A stretch of DNA of 64,000 nucleotides from Teratosphaeria epicoccoides. Taxonomy: Eukaryota; Ascomycota; Dothideomycetes; Mycosphaerellales; Teratosphaeriaceae. This document shows, in pieces, positions 1 through 11,095 of the stretch; position 1 is the stretch's first letter; the number at the start of each line of letters is the position of its first letter. The translations under genes and the position numbers were made by a program. Under the pieces are notes generated by a model. That model had not been told where the DNA came from. It worked only from the letters and a program-made list of their open reading frames with translations, and searched no databases. The DNA lies in assembly GCA_021401465.1 (NCBI GenBank), contig JADDMT010000065.1:62001-126000 (forward strand), written 5' to 3'.

Positions 1-569
1 GTAATTCCAGAGGCCAAGGTGCTGTTTGGAGTGCTGTTCGACACAGCAGTAGATGTCGGAGCCATGACGCGAGCAGAGGTTGGGTTGGTAGAGACAGTAT
101 ATCCAGACGCCCAATTAGAAGTAATGCCGGAAGTGCTAGGAGAAGTCGCAATAATGAGTGATGATGAAAAAGTAGTCGCCTCACTAGTACTACTTGTACT
201 ACGACACGTTATGGAGAAGGAAGCAAGAACGCGCGACAACGGGGCAAGCGCAGAAGAGTCGGAGGCTGGCGATGAAGTACACTGTGCTGCCAAGCTGACC
301 GCGTTCGCAAGGGAGCTTGCGGCTACTGCAAAGCTTGTTGGTGCAGCAGGGGTGGACAGTGCAGAACCGCGGATGGGCTCAGGGCTGGCAAACGAGTCGA
401 GCTGTGCCAGTGCTAGTTCCAGCTCCTGCGCCAGCTCTCCGATCTCTCCCTCGATATTGTCAATCTCGCTCCCGGGGGAGCTGTCGGGTCGCTGATCAAC
501 CCGGGGCACAACGGCTGCGTGAAGAACGGACCCAAACAGGGAACAAACGAGTGGCACGTCGAAACGCAT
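1..569 (-). CDS. Secreted Ser/Thr-rich protein, 3' end beyond window
   Basis: Reading the minus strand from the ATG at 567-569, the frame stays open to the left edge for 189 codons. The first ~19 residues look like a signal peptide: a basic Arg at position 2, a hydrophobic core with Val, Leu, Cys and Phe, then a small-residue cleavage region around His-Ala-Ala. The next ~40 residues are acidic and Leu/Glu rich, possibly a short helix. After that the chain becomes very rich in Ser, Thr and Ala, as in O-glycosylated fungal surface or wall proteins. No known domain was recognised and the C-terminus (GPI signal or not) is missing. A 158-codon open frame on the opposite strand is judged to be its shadow, because only the minus frame gives a signal peptide and a biased composition. 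The start is well placed and the function is unknown. Confidence 0.6.
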   Translation of the reverse strand, partial: MRFDVPLVCSLFGSVLHAAVVPRVDQRPDSSPGSEIDNIEGEIGELAQELELALAQLDSFASPEPIRGSALSTPAAPTSFAVAASSLANAVSLAAQCTSSPASDSSALAPLSRVLASFSITCRSTSSTSEATTFSSSLIIATSPSTSGITSNWASGYTVSTNPTSARVMAPTSTAVSNSTPNSTLASGI

Positions 570-2097
570 GTCGACCGAATATGAACAAGGGTGGCGGGTG
601 AAGAATCATGCTCGCTGGGAGATGGCTGCAGTCGCAGGTCAGCATCACAAGCTCAGTGTGGTCATCGCGCATCAGCATACGAAGTCTTGGCCCGCTTCAC
701 CTCGCCTTTCTGGCGTTCCAACATCGCTACTGATGCTACGATAGAAATTTGAGGTGGGAGAAGCTCGACACGGGTGGCGCACAGGTCGTCGGGTTCCTGC
801 AGATGCTGGCGCTTGTACCGTCGGGAGGCTCGGGTACAATGCATCATGATCCGCGAATTCTGGGATGCAGGTACTGGCGTGCAGCGCAAGACCTGTTGTG
901 GATAGCATATCTCTGGCGTCAGTGCTGTCAGCTTCGGTCCAATGCACGCTCAGCATGCAGTGTGAGGTGGTCAAAAGTGTCGAGCTGCTTTCCTGTCCAT
1001 GTGCATGTCACCCGAGGTGAGGTCAAGCTCTGCCCGGATGTAGTCGCCAGAAGCTTAAGCCAAACAAGAGACTCGGAACGGGGTACACATGGGGTGTGCA
1101 CGTCGGGATCCAACTCTGCTGAGTCGTCGAGGTTACTTGGGCTTCATCTCGGGATCACCACAGTGTCCCTGGAAAAACGTAGAAACACGCCGAATGTGCC
1201 ACTCCCACATGGCTGGCTTGTGCGCACAAACGGGCCGATGCATGATTCCGTGTTTAGTCCCCCTCACAGGACAGGGCGGGGGGACGAATCACGAGATAGA
1301 GGTGCAACAGCGTTCAAACACGAAACCAATGGGAAACAAGCTATTGAGATCGATGGCCCCCACGTTTCAAGCACTGTACAGTCTGTACCTGGTTGGGACA
1401 GGAGGCCGAATCCTCGCGTGAGCCCTGTCGTGCAGCACCAACCACGCCACGTTACAGCCATGTGACGCTGCTCGGGTGCTCGGGTGCTGCGGGTGCTGCG
1501 GGTGCTGCGGGTGCTGCGGGTGCTGCGGGTCGAACGCGGAGGGGGAGCAGACCCAGCCTTTCCACCTCAGTGTCGATGGTTGAGAAACGCGGAACATGAC
1601 TCGACAACCACGTCGCAAAGAGGTCTCCCGATCGGAAGAGAGCCTGCTTCGTGCACAATTGAGATTCAGCAGTTCCTCCACGACTCTTGACCTGTCAGTC
1701 TGCAAATCGTGCGTGACAGCCTGCCCGTCCTTGGGCAGCTCGCACCACCGCACGCAGAGAAGCGGTTCTTCGAGTCCCACAGGAGCAAGCATGCTGGTGC
1801 ATCGGGCGACCGCCTGCTCCTTACCGACTACGCAGGTTCCGTTTGAGGCGGTCCGCACCTCGTGCATCATGGCTTACGGACAGAAGGGGATTGACCGTGA
1901 AAACGCCACTACGCTGACGTGATTCACCACTTGGCTATGCCGTGGGTGTATGTCTGACTGTTCGAACCCGACACGCCACGGCACCCTCATGCCGTTCTGT
2001 GCTCCTCGAGGCCTTTCCCAGCCCAAGGAAAATGGTCTCCTGGTTTGAGCCCGTCACCTGGCGCAGATGCGCGAGCGTTCTTGCTGTGCACCCCATA
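570..2097. other. Stretch without a supported gene
   Basis: Open frames of up to ~240 codons occur on both strands, but none shows a recognisable domain, signal peptide or plausible splice structure. It contains one 9-bp tandem repeat, listed separately. The right end should hold the 3' UTR of the four-helix membrane protein gene. Confidence 0.5.
1482..1526. repeat. 9-bp tandem repeat, five copies
   Basis: Five perfect head-to-tail copies of GGGTGCTGC follow a partial copy that begins near 1474. The repeat explains the Ala/Gly or Gln/His/Pro runs seen in translations across it. Confidence 0.95.
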
Positions 2098-2930
2098 CTA
2101 TCGCGCATCATGTCCGCCGAGGTAGCCAGTATCGTAGTGGAACTGATTCTCGGGCACGGAATATCCTCCTTTGCTCTGTGTTCGGTCTGCACGTCCGCTG
2201 TGTGGTCCCATAGACAATCTGGACTCTTCCCAGGCCTCGCTGTGCCGGGCGTGTGCATGTCCACTCTGCCCATACCCTTGGTGAAGTTCAAACGGAGCCT
2301 CGTCAGTGAATTTCCGCCGCGCGGCGCCGGTCCGTGGTTTCGCGTCAAGGTCATGAAGCCGATACACGCCGCGGCAGTTCTGGAGGCGGTAAACGTAGAT
2401 GTCAAGGGCGAGGGCGGCGGTTGAGGAAACCCTGGACCGCATCAGTCGGCGAGATGGATGTGAGCGTATCCGGTGTGAACTTACATTCCCACCAGTGCGA
2501 AGGTGAATAGTGCCTTGTATATCCGGCAGACCATGATGCCCACATCTTCATTCCAATGCTGGTAGTCGCACACGTTCGCCAACGTCCCGCTCATGTATAT
2601 TGTCAGGACTATCCAGCTCAGACCCCACAGAAGCGTCAAGAAGCCGTTGATTGCCAGGTTCACCCGCGGGTTCAGTCCGATCAAGCAGTGCAGGATAATG
2701 GTAAAGCATAGTGCTGCGATCGAGAACAGCGACGCAGCACTCAGCCATATGAACGTCCACGGTGTGCTCCAGTGGTCGTGCGTGAGATGCCAGATGAAGT
2801 AGCACATGATGGCTCCCACGATGAGGGAGGCAACGAGCTGGAATGACCGCAAGACATGGAATGGCACGCGAGGGTAGCTCGACGGCGCTGTCTTCGCTCG
2901 CCGGTCAAACAAGTTGAGGGCAGCACGCAT
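2098..2930 (-). CDS. MARVEL-like four-helix membrane protein
   Basis: Two exons (2930-2485 and 2431-2098) join across a 53-bp intron with a GTAAGT donor and CAG acceptor to give 259 residues. The product has four hydrophobic segments at about residues 27-50, 58-82, 90-112 and 135-160. This spacing, the short basic N-terminus and the long polar C-terminal tail match fungal MARVEL-like integral membrane proteins. The join restores a continuous fourth helix: the codon split by the intron reads Met, followed by Val-Ser-Ser. The start at 2930 was chosen because it begins a basic leader just before the first helix; an in-frame ATG 16 codons upstream is possible. The cytoplasmic tail is rich in Gly, Ser, His and charged residues. 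The role is unknown, and the MARVEL assignment rests on topology rather than a diagnostic motif. Confidence 0.7.
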
Positions 2931-3487
2931 TTTGATCGAAGTTGCTTGCGCACACAATCGTCCTCGGCAGCCATGCACTGACAGAGGCTCCTCGCAGCGT
3001 TGACGGGTGATAAGACGGGCAATGAGCGATTTGAGATGTCCTTACAGAGAGATGGAGGAAGTGTGAGATGGTTTATCAAGAGGATCGGCTGGCTCAGCCT
3101 CGCCTTGGGCTCGCAGATCCCTCAGCCTTGCAGTTCCCCCCGACGACAATTGATTGGGATGTGTGGAGTCAGATCACTTGTGGTGGTGCAATTTCAATAA
3201 GTCGAAGAAACCCTCCTTTACCATCAAAGCACATCTTCGACAATACTCTTCTCAGAGGACAATGACTCAGTGTTGCTGCGTTTCAAGACTGTCGCATTAC
3301 GCTCTGATTCGACGAGGGAGCGACTCTCATCATCTGCAGCGCCGTGTGCCCTATTCAACCTTCATCAACGACAAAAGCAGTCACGAACAAGATGTGTTAT
3401 GGCTTGAAACTGCTCATGCACATGAGAGCTATGTCCTGTCGCACACCAAGATTGAGCAAAGCAAGGCAATCCAAGGCTTGCAGCGTC
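2931..3487. other. Intergenic, nothing recognised
   Basis: It holds the upstream region of the MARVEL-like gene on the left and the tail of the broken esterase on the right. No motif or conserved frame was seen. Confidence 0.5.
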
Positions 3488-4960
3488 TTAACTAATACAA
3501 CATCCCCACTGCTTCACGATCGAATTGATAAAACCACAACGTTCCTTGCGCCTTTGCGCTTCCACCGCTGGGGTTGATTTGCGCCCAGCATCCGCAAAGG
3601 TGACGAAGAGATCCCTCTCATTTGCTTCGCCAGACGACGGGGTTTCCTCCACAGGCTCACCAAAGTACGCCAAGGTGGGCTCCAGAATAGTCTGGTTTTG
3701 ATCGTACAAATAGACGTCACGGTCTTTCTTCTCCGTCATAGCTGAGCCGAAGTAGTACGGCTGGCAGGCCATCAAGATATCTCGGTAGTTGCGGCTACAA
3801 TAGATCGTCAATAGGCTGGCCTGCGCGCTTCAGCACACGGACTTACGCAGAACGATAGAACTCCGACGAAAGGTTCGCTGCGGGATTGTCAGGTTTCGCA
3901 GGCAGGCGATGGTCTGTTTCGATTGGATCAAAGTGTCGTTGCAGCCGATCTCGTTGACGAGCTTGCACATCGCGATATCTATAAAGTTGCCAGTAATTCC
4001 ACCTTCCAGAGTCTGATTTTCAGAAATGCTGTGTTGAAAAGACGCTGGCTTTGAGTTTCCGTACGCCATAATCTGCATGCCAACAGCAAAACCCCCTGAC
4101 GACTGGCCAAAGACGGTGATCTGCTTTGGATCTCCTCCGAAGGTTTCAATATGATCTCTCACCTGCAAGCAGTGAGCCAATGCCACTCTACTCCCTCTAC
4201 GCGCATTAGAGAATACATACCCAATCAAGATCCAAGCGCTGGTCTTTCAGACCTGCATTCGCTGAGCCTTCTGCAGTAAGACTATCGGAGTTCGCGAAGC
4301 CGAAGATACCAAGACGATAATTGATGTTGACCTTCCCGATTGCGCCCGTCGACACATAAGGTTGCGGTACAGTCGGCAGTGATGTATACTCACTTGCATC
4401 ACAGGGTAGCCATTCGCAATCGACTCAAGAATCAGAATACCAGACTAAATTATTGACTCGTATTTCGATCCAATGATGAACAAGCCACCATGTATATGCA
4501 CGAGCACCGGCAGTCTATCTCCTCCTTGGGCGCCTATGGGTCGATAGACGTTCAGCAGCAGGCAGTCTTTTGAGTATGAAGTGATAGTTCCAAGGTACAG
4601 CGGCCAACCGGCTGTGCCAAGTTCCTGAGGATACGCCGGCTCACGATGCGTCGCATCTATGGTCGTGCCCTTCTTAGGAGTGAAGACTCGTGGTGACTTG
4701 AAGCGATTGGGTCCTCCTGTACTCTGGCCATAGTGGATGCCAAAAAACTTTTCAATCCGATCATCCTAGCGAAGTCCACTGTATTCCAGGCCGGTGATAA
4801 CGTCGCGGGCAACAGGCGGATCCAAGGCCGCTTCTACACGCAACACCAAGTCATTGCCGAATGCTGTTCGATGCCAGTCCGAAGTTGGAAATGCCTTTCT
4901 GCGGCCGCTGCCATGATCAGCGCCGCGAAGATTGTTGGTAGTCTCACTTTCGCATTCGCA
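3488..4960 (-). pseudogene. Broken type-B carboxylesterase
   Basis: Pieces of a fungal carboxylesterase/lipase (alpha/beta hydrolase) read in order on the minus strand. A hydrophobic leader near 4950 is followed by the N-terminal motif GLEYSGLR, then IEKFFGIHYGQ, the oxyanion-hole motif HIHGG and NYRLGIFGF. Next comes NAGLKDQRLDLDW, spliced (58-bp intron, 4163-4220) to the nucleophile motif FGGDP..TVFGQSSGG. A phase-0 intron (GTGAGT donor) joins PVMQ to VNINYRL. Damage is clear. There are in-frame TAG codons at 4766-4768 and 4445-4447, an apparent frame change between the leader and the mature protein, and an internal loss of well over 100 residues between LRNLTI and DILMACQPYYFG. No catalytic His region follows the last block. 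The second stop sits where homologues usually have Tyr. The introns remain splice-competent, so the decay looks recent. Confidence 0.8.
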
Positions 4961-6391
4961 GAATGGAAAGGCTGTGGCTGCGCTGGACTGATTCCACGGC
5001 ACATGGACTGGCAAGTCCCTTAACGCAGTTGTTGCTTGATGCAGTTGTTGCAAAGCCCAGAGCCGCGTAGAATAGAGCCTAGCACATCCAATGCAATGCA
5101 GGTGACCATTGTCGAGTCGTTACCCGCCGCCTGCTGCCGGCCAAGTTGGAGCTGTGGACGCGGGCGCTATAGTTTCGTGCAGTAGTAGTAGCATGGAACT
5201 TCCACGTCTGACTATATAGGGCGACTGCAGGTTCAGTTGGACAGTCACAGCCGAGAGTCAAAGCAGGAAGAATTATGTGAGACGTTGCCCTTCCTCCTCC
5301 GAATTTGGAAGGCAAATGCACGAATGTCGCTCGGACTCATTGAGGCAGGAGTTTCCGTAATAACAAAATGGGTGTTCCCATGCGCAGTGACTTCCCAAAC
5401 CGCTGGGTGGTTTTGGAGTCGAGCATGTCCATAACAGTCCCAAGCAACCCGGATGCATAGGGCATTCGTTCGTATGCAGCGACATGTGCCCAGCTCATTT
5501 TGATTTGCTGGGCTTGAGCAGTTTCGAAAAAAATTTCGGCTTTGCAGAACCTTGCCAGTGGCCTTGTCACAAGACGCATCAGGAGTTTAGCGAAGATCCT
5601 TCAAAGGCATCACAAAGCGATCGCAAAGCCCAAGGAAGGCTCCGATATTTGCTCGCCTGAACGTTGAAGAATGACTCGGGATCACGTTAAGTGGTGGACA
5701 GACGATGCAAACCGATGCTTCCACGCTATCATGCCAGCACTTGTTGATGGGCTCAAATGAACGCTTGGCCGGGCTCTCATGGTCCGAGTGTTGGTGGCGA
5801 CAGAGCCTTCTCGAGAGCATGGACCACTTCAAGCGCTCAGATATAGGAGTCTCCATGACACGCTGAGCTGTAAATCGTATCGCACCCACTTCAATGTCGA
5901 TTCCAGGCAGCCTTAATTTTGTTTCTCGGTGGGCAACATAAAGGAGCCTAGGCGTGCCCAATGGCTTTCCATCTCCTCAACGCCAGCTGACTGCCACACA
6001 CAAGATCGCACGTCATGCCGACGCTTCATCCTGGGTGTCTATGCTCGGCAGAGAGTGTGCGCCCTGTTTGACGCAGGTTCGCGGGCGTCTAAAATGGTCC
6101 TCTACTGACAAGAGCAGGCCGGTCATGTCCGCGTGTCAGCTTAGCAGAGATTCCGAAGACTTGCAAGAGGACTCCGTTCCACATACGCCAGGACGTGGCG
6201 GACTAGGTTGGGTATACCCTCGTGCGGTCGTTAGGCCATACGGAGATGGATTCCGAAACGTTGCAGCTGTAGTCATTTGGTTAGCGACTTGCGCAGTGGA
6301 ATTCGCACGGCTGCAAGCCCCCAACGCCTTTCGGTATATGCGGTCAAGATCCGTGGTCACTCATGAATTCGTTCGATGGAATTTAGAGCTT
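4961..6391. other. Stretch without a supported gene
   Basis: Two consecutive minus-strand open frames (5961-5587, 124 codons; 5579-5337, 80 codons) lie end to end and could be relics of one decayed gene, but neither carries a recognised motif. A plus-strand frame of 160 codons (5954-6436) overlaps the next gene and has no support. Confidence 0.4.
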
Positions 6392-7825
6392 TCATCGCTT
6401 CACCAATTTGGGGTTCGCAATCTCCCCTTGTACTAGGCCGATGAGTGCAGCGTGTACAAACGAAAAGTTGCTGGGTTCGTAAGTCACTTCGACCTCCTGG
6501 GTGACGTGGATTGCAGTTCCCTCATCAAGGGCAGCGCCCCTAGGCCGCTCTGTGAGGTTCTCCTCACTGTCGACTCGTGATAGCGTCTCCTTGATAGCTC
6601 TTTTGTTGAATATCGAGTTCACGGTCGACGATTCGTACTTCCGCATGACGTGCATCTCAGGTCGCCGGCGTCGCTGCCGGAATAGTGGCCGGAGAAGCGG
6701 AATTGACGAGACGATAATGACCTGTAAGGTCAGCCTTATTTGGATGATGTGCAATGTAATGTCGCTTACCACGTTGAGTTCGACCACTATCCAGACGATG
6801 TAGGGAGTGAGGTCATGCTAAAGAGTCCATTAGCTTCTGTGTGTGATGCGCAGCGGTTTTGAAGACTGATATCCTACAGTATAATCCAAAATCTCGCTCA
6901 AGACTCGTGCTTCGTAGGTCTTGACAATGGATGCGATCATGGCGAGAACGCTCAAGCATAGCAAGCATGCCAGAGCAATTTTGTTTTTCAGAGACAGGCG
7001 AGTATGCTCGATGAGGACTGCTGGCAGCAGGGTCAAAAAACTATCTGTCAGAGTGTTGAAGGCACCATTGGCGTATTGATAATATGTCTGGATCTTGGCA
7101 TTCATGCAGACGCTGAAGTATAGATATTCCTGAAACATTTCGATCAGAGGTCAGTAGGAATTCACTATGCCGTCCGGACATGGCTATGGTACCTTGTTAG
7201 GATTCCAGATAACATCCAGATTGGTTCCGCATTGAGAAAAGAACAGAATCACTCCAGCTACATTGACCAGGAACTCTGCGACTTGTCAGTAAACATCTCA
7301 GCTCATCCACACTTTCATTCATGATACGCACGGAAGACGATAAAGACCAGAATGGGCCACTTCCTGTTGTTGCTATTGTCAGCATTGAAGCTGATTAACT
7401 CAAGCCTGAGCACCTTCAACCTACTTGACGCGTGGATCAGTGCCTGTCAAGAACAGCATCGTGATGCAGAAGCCGATTCTACCACACATCGGACTCAGAA
7501 AAGCTGGCGCAATCGATGCCATCCCCCATCGTAATGTAGGGCCGCGTTGCTCAGCCGTCAAGTAGACGATATGTCGTCCCAACCCGTGCGCTTCGGATAC
7601 TGTGATGAAGGATGCGTGCAGATACCCCAACAACAGGGCCAAGCACATGAGGCCATCATCCCAGTACAGTCGGTTCGTTTTCACGCCTTTGCAGTACAGA
7701 CGGCCTGCCAGAACGACGGTCGAGACCGATAGCAGCGTCCAGGTCACTGCGAGTATCTCCGGTCCACACGTTGTGTTTGGTTTGTCCTTCTGGGCCAGCA
7801 GAGTGGCGAATGCATTTGCTGCCAT
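6392..7825 (-). CDS. Rhodopsin-fold (Pth11-like class) integral membrane protein
   Basis: Six exons give 381 residues: 7825-7425, 7363-7332, 7275-7193, 7129-6878, 6817-6770 and 6721-6392. Every join keeps the frame and rebuilds family motifs: GRLYCKGVKTNRLYWDDGL after helix 1, the FQFLVNVAGVILFFSQCG helix, DSFLTLLPAVLIEH, and the closing PYIVWIVVELNVV followed by IVSSIPLLRPLF. Seven hydrophobic helices followed by a basic, Ser/Glu-rich cytosolic tail (about residues 290-381) are typical of the fungal rhodopsin-domain family related to the Pth11 receptor of Magnaporthe. There is no CFEM domain and no obvious signal peptide. The start at 7825 directly precedes the extracellular N-terminus; an upstream in-frame ATG at 7978 would add a non-hydrophobic stretch. 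The fifth intron (48 bp) is a multiple of three without a stop, so retention would insert 16 residues. Ligand and role are unknown. Confidence 0.8.
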
Positions 7826-8992
7826 TTTGAAGTCCCAAAGTTCGTGGTCGATATCAAAGGCCAAGCACTCTAAATTGATGGCGGCATTGGAGCGACACAC
7901 CTCCTGGCTGTCCGGATTCCTCAGCAGTGTATTGCCTCGTTCGCCTCGCTGCGACCTTCGGCGTCTGAACAGCTGCACTACTGGCAGCTGAGTCGCGGCA
8001 ACAGTCGACGGCCAGAGGCGAAAAGATCAGTTGGTCAATAATGAAAGCCAAAGAAGCCTGCAGACTGCAGGTACTGGCTTCAGGAGGTAGGCTGGCCAGC
8101 AGGGTTACATACATATGTCACACTGCAGATCTACCGGCAGAGACCACGCGTGAAGCGGACTATTCGTCGCTAAGAATCATCATGTGGCTTGCAAACGTGT
8201 GCATAGCCCTGGAACTCGGCTGCAATAAGTTGCGGCTGAGTCCGGCTCAGGTATATAACGCGCGATAGTACTTCACTAGTCCCTCGGTTGCATATTGATA
8301 CTTTACCTTCAACGCACTGCGCATCCTGGCCGACAACTTACAAGGATCGTTCAATCAGGAACGAAGCGTGGCACGCCGCACGCCGCACGCGGAAGATGCA
8401 GCGTATGGCTGGGCCAGGCTGGCATGTGGCATGCCAGGATATGGTGTTCCTGGGAGGTCGTCCAATGGCGGCACAGCGATGGACGAGCTGATATGTGATT
8501 GATGGTGCCCGTAGAGTGCTAGGTGGACCAGGGCGACTGATCATTCGCTGATGAATCACGACTTCGCACCGTGTCCCGAGCAATATGATGCCATTACCGC
8601 CGGGTCGGTTCCAGGTGCAACTATCGAAAGTTTCAATAATGTAATACATTAGTAATAGGAGATAGGGTGCGGATGACACATCAGCCACAGAGAGGCCCTT
8701 GGCTTGTTTCAACCGAGCACCACAGCCCAAACTTTATCCACAGCGGATTGTCAACTTCCGGACCACCACCACCTGCGTGCAGATTGCAATTATGATTGGA
8801 ATCAGCATGCGATCGCATAGATCTCTGTGCCCATGGGCGAAGTCCTATTATTGGGCTCCACAGTACCGTACATGGCCTTACGCCATTTAACCACATGCAG
8901 CTTCGACAGTCTGGACCCATTAGCGCAACATTGTCAAATGGATGTGGTACAGGTGCTTTGTGACACGGAGGTTTTGTGAAACACCTTCATCA
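7826..8992. other. Intergenic, nothing recognised
   Basis: This is the upstream region of the rhodopsin-fold gene plus the 3' side of the K+ channel gene. Short open frames only, none with a domain or signal peptide. Confidence 0.5.
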
Positions 8993-11095
8993 TCATTTCT
9001 GAATAGGCTCCACAGCACGACCAGACTTCTCGGCGATTTTGCGGTCACCTCGATGTCTAAGGCCCTTTTCCAACACTTCGAGCAGTCTTTTCAATACCCA
9101 CTTCGGCTCGCTGTTGTCCTCAAGGGAGAGCAAGGGACTCTCCTGGCCCATCCAAGACCAGACTTGCTTCTTGCCATCTGCTCGTAGAGGGGTTGCGACC
9201 TCCACGCCGTGGTCTAACGGCGTACCAACTCTCCTGTGGGCATCCTCGTTCTCTTCATCCTCTCCCAGGATTTTGAGCAGGAACTGCCACTCTTGATATG
9301 TATATTTGCGAGGCGTGTCATCGTCGAGATGTCCCAACACCACCTGAGCAGCCTTGGCGAGGTAGTAGGGGCGGTATGCCTCTCTGACAGCTTCTTTGCT
9401 GAGGTCTACAAAGACATTTTCCGGTACGTCTTCTGGTTTCTTGGGTACGGCTCTGCCATCTTCGACCTTCGCAAGTTCATTGAAACTTTCATTGATGCCT
9501 TGCTCGGCCGCAGCCTTCTCGACAGCAGCCTTGATGGTTTTCTCCTTATTCTCACTCCTCTTGAAGAGTTTGGAGAAGCTGATAAATGTCGGGAGATGCT
9601 TCCCGAATTGCACCATGGACCAGTTGACCCCATCAGTCACAGCATCGCCCACAGCTCCAATCAATACCGTCAAGGTGGGCAGCGCGATCAACGCCCAAAA
9701 GACGAACGCGGGCTTGCCAGAGTTCGTATTGGGCTCATAATCTCCAAACCCGATGGTTAGTTGTGCAACATACACAAAATATATGGCTTCAAAGTAGCTC
9801 CAGTTCTGACCGCCCGTAGCCATCTCTGCTTGCCAGAAAATCACGCCGCCGATGAACCTGGAGAGGAAGTCAGAGGACGCACAGATATAGAGTAGCCTCC
9901 TGCCAACCGAGTCTCACCAAAGGATCATGAAGGCTAGAGTTGCCATTGACAAAGCCCAGATACGGTTGTTGTGAGCTGCGGTAGTCTGTATATCTCGCAT
10001 GACCTCGAATTCTTTACGACGCCTCTCCAGCTCCGTCTGACCACCGGTACTTCGTCGTCTGATGCCACGCAGCTTGTACACTCCCTCGCTGGGACTGCCA
10101 CTGCTGATAGCCTTGTACCTGGCCTTCTCAAGCATTCTGGTCGAGACTTTGACAGAAACGCTTTCTAGTACAAGGGACCGGATGTTGGCTACGATCAGAC
10201 CGACGAAGACAATGCCCCCTACGGCGAATGGGAAGAAGAGCGATCGCCCTAGATGGGTCACAGGCGTAAAATCGCCGAACCCGATGGTAAAGATCGTCAC
10301 AATCGTAAAGTACACAGCGTCGAGGTATATCCAGTTTTCGATCTTTGAGTACACAAGTCCACCGAGCAGCATATAGCTCAGCAATAAAATCGTTTGCAAC
10401 ATCAAGCTTCGCTGGGCAAGAGTGAGTTTAAACTTCGAGTCGATCTTGAAAGCCCAGATGGAAGTGGCCGTGACGCTCAGCATAATCGACAGCAGCACAT
10501 ATAGCGCACCAGAGAATGCGCAATAGTAGAAGGCTTGGGACCAGGTTGCTTGAGGGTTGTCCGGTAATGGAGCAGCCAATGGCGCGGCGATCACCAGGGC
10601 CACATCGATGATTCCTGACGCGAACCAGCCGGCGATATTGAGCGGCATGGCTATATTGAAGGGGAGACGATTGGTCATGTGAGCCAGGAGAATGGCGTTC
10701 GTGACGATTGCAATGGCCAAGGAGACAGCGTTTATGGCTACAAGCCACCTAGGATCCGTGATCTTCGTTCCTTCAGACTCTGAGCTGGATGAGTCCACGA
10801 TCAGTCGCCAGTCGATTGCAATGGCCATGATGTTGAATGCGCTCGCCATTGGTCCAAAGGTGCCCGCAACAAGAGGAAACAATGTAGTTATCATCCACCA
10901 TCTCGTCGGCGCATTGTAGTCCTGGACGATATCTTCTTCGCCTTTACCTGCAAAGTCGACTTTGCTCATATGCTTGCTCAACCCCTCATCTCCACGAAAT
11001 CGCCGCTCGGCTCGTCCAGCTCCTTGATGGGCAGGGTGGCGGTCGCCCTCCGTGCCCCCAAGGAATGGAAGAAACAGCCATCGGCGGATGCCCAT
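8993..11095 (-). CDS. TOK-type two-pore outward-rectifying K+ channel
   Basis: Two exons (11095-9918 and 9857-8993), joined over a 60-bp intron (GTGAGA...CAG), encode 680 residues. Several hydrophobic helices come first, followed by two pore domains. The first selectivity filter, TIGFGD, is at about residues 270-275 and the second, TIGFGD in QLTIGFGDYEP, at about 427-432. The split codon at the junction rebuilds Trp in the helix before pore 2. Six N-terminal helices plus a 2-helix second pore module is the 8-TM/2-P plan of fungal TOK1 channels, which release K+ across the plasma membrane on depolarisation. The inter-pore linker is basic (about 320-380). The C-terminal tail of about 230 residues is charged and likely helical in part. 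The start at 11095 is the first ATG; Met-43 (MSKVDFAG) is an alternative that would drop a poorly conserved leader. Confidence 0.88.

Noticed and set aside
19..495. 158-codon plus-strand open frame at the left edge
   Set aside because: It lies opposite the minus-strand frame that has a signal peptide and Ser/Thr bias; it has no domain of its own.
749..1465. 238-codon plus-strand frame
   Set aside because: No domain, signal peptide or composition bias, and no matching splice pattern.
1940..1990. GTTCGAACCC resembling a tRNA T-loop
   Set aside because: The flanking bases do not form a T-stem, and no acceptor, D or anticodon arm could be drawn.
5337..5961. Two abutting minus frames as one decayed gene
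   Set aside because: Suggestive layout but no motif in either part, so it is not called a pseudogene.
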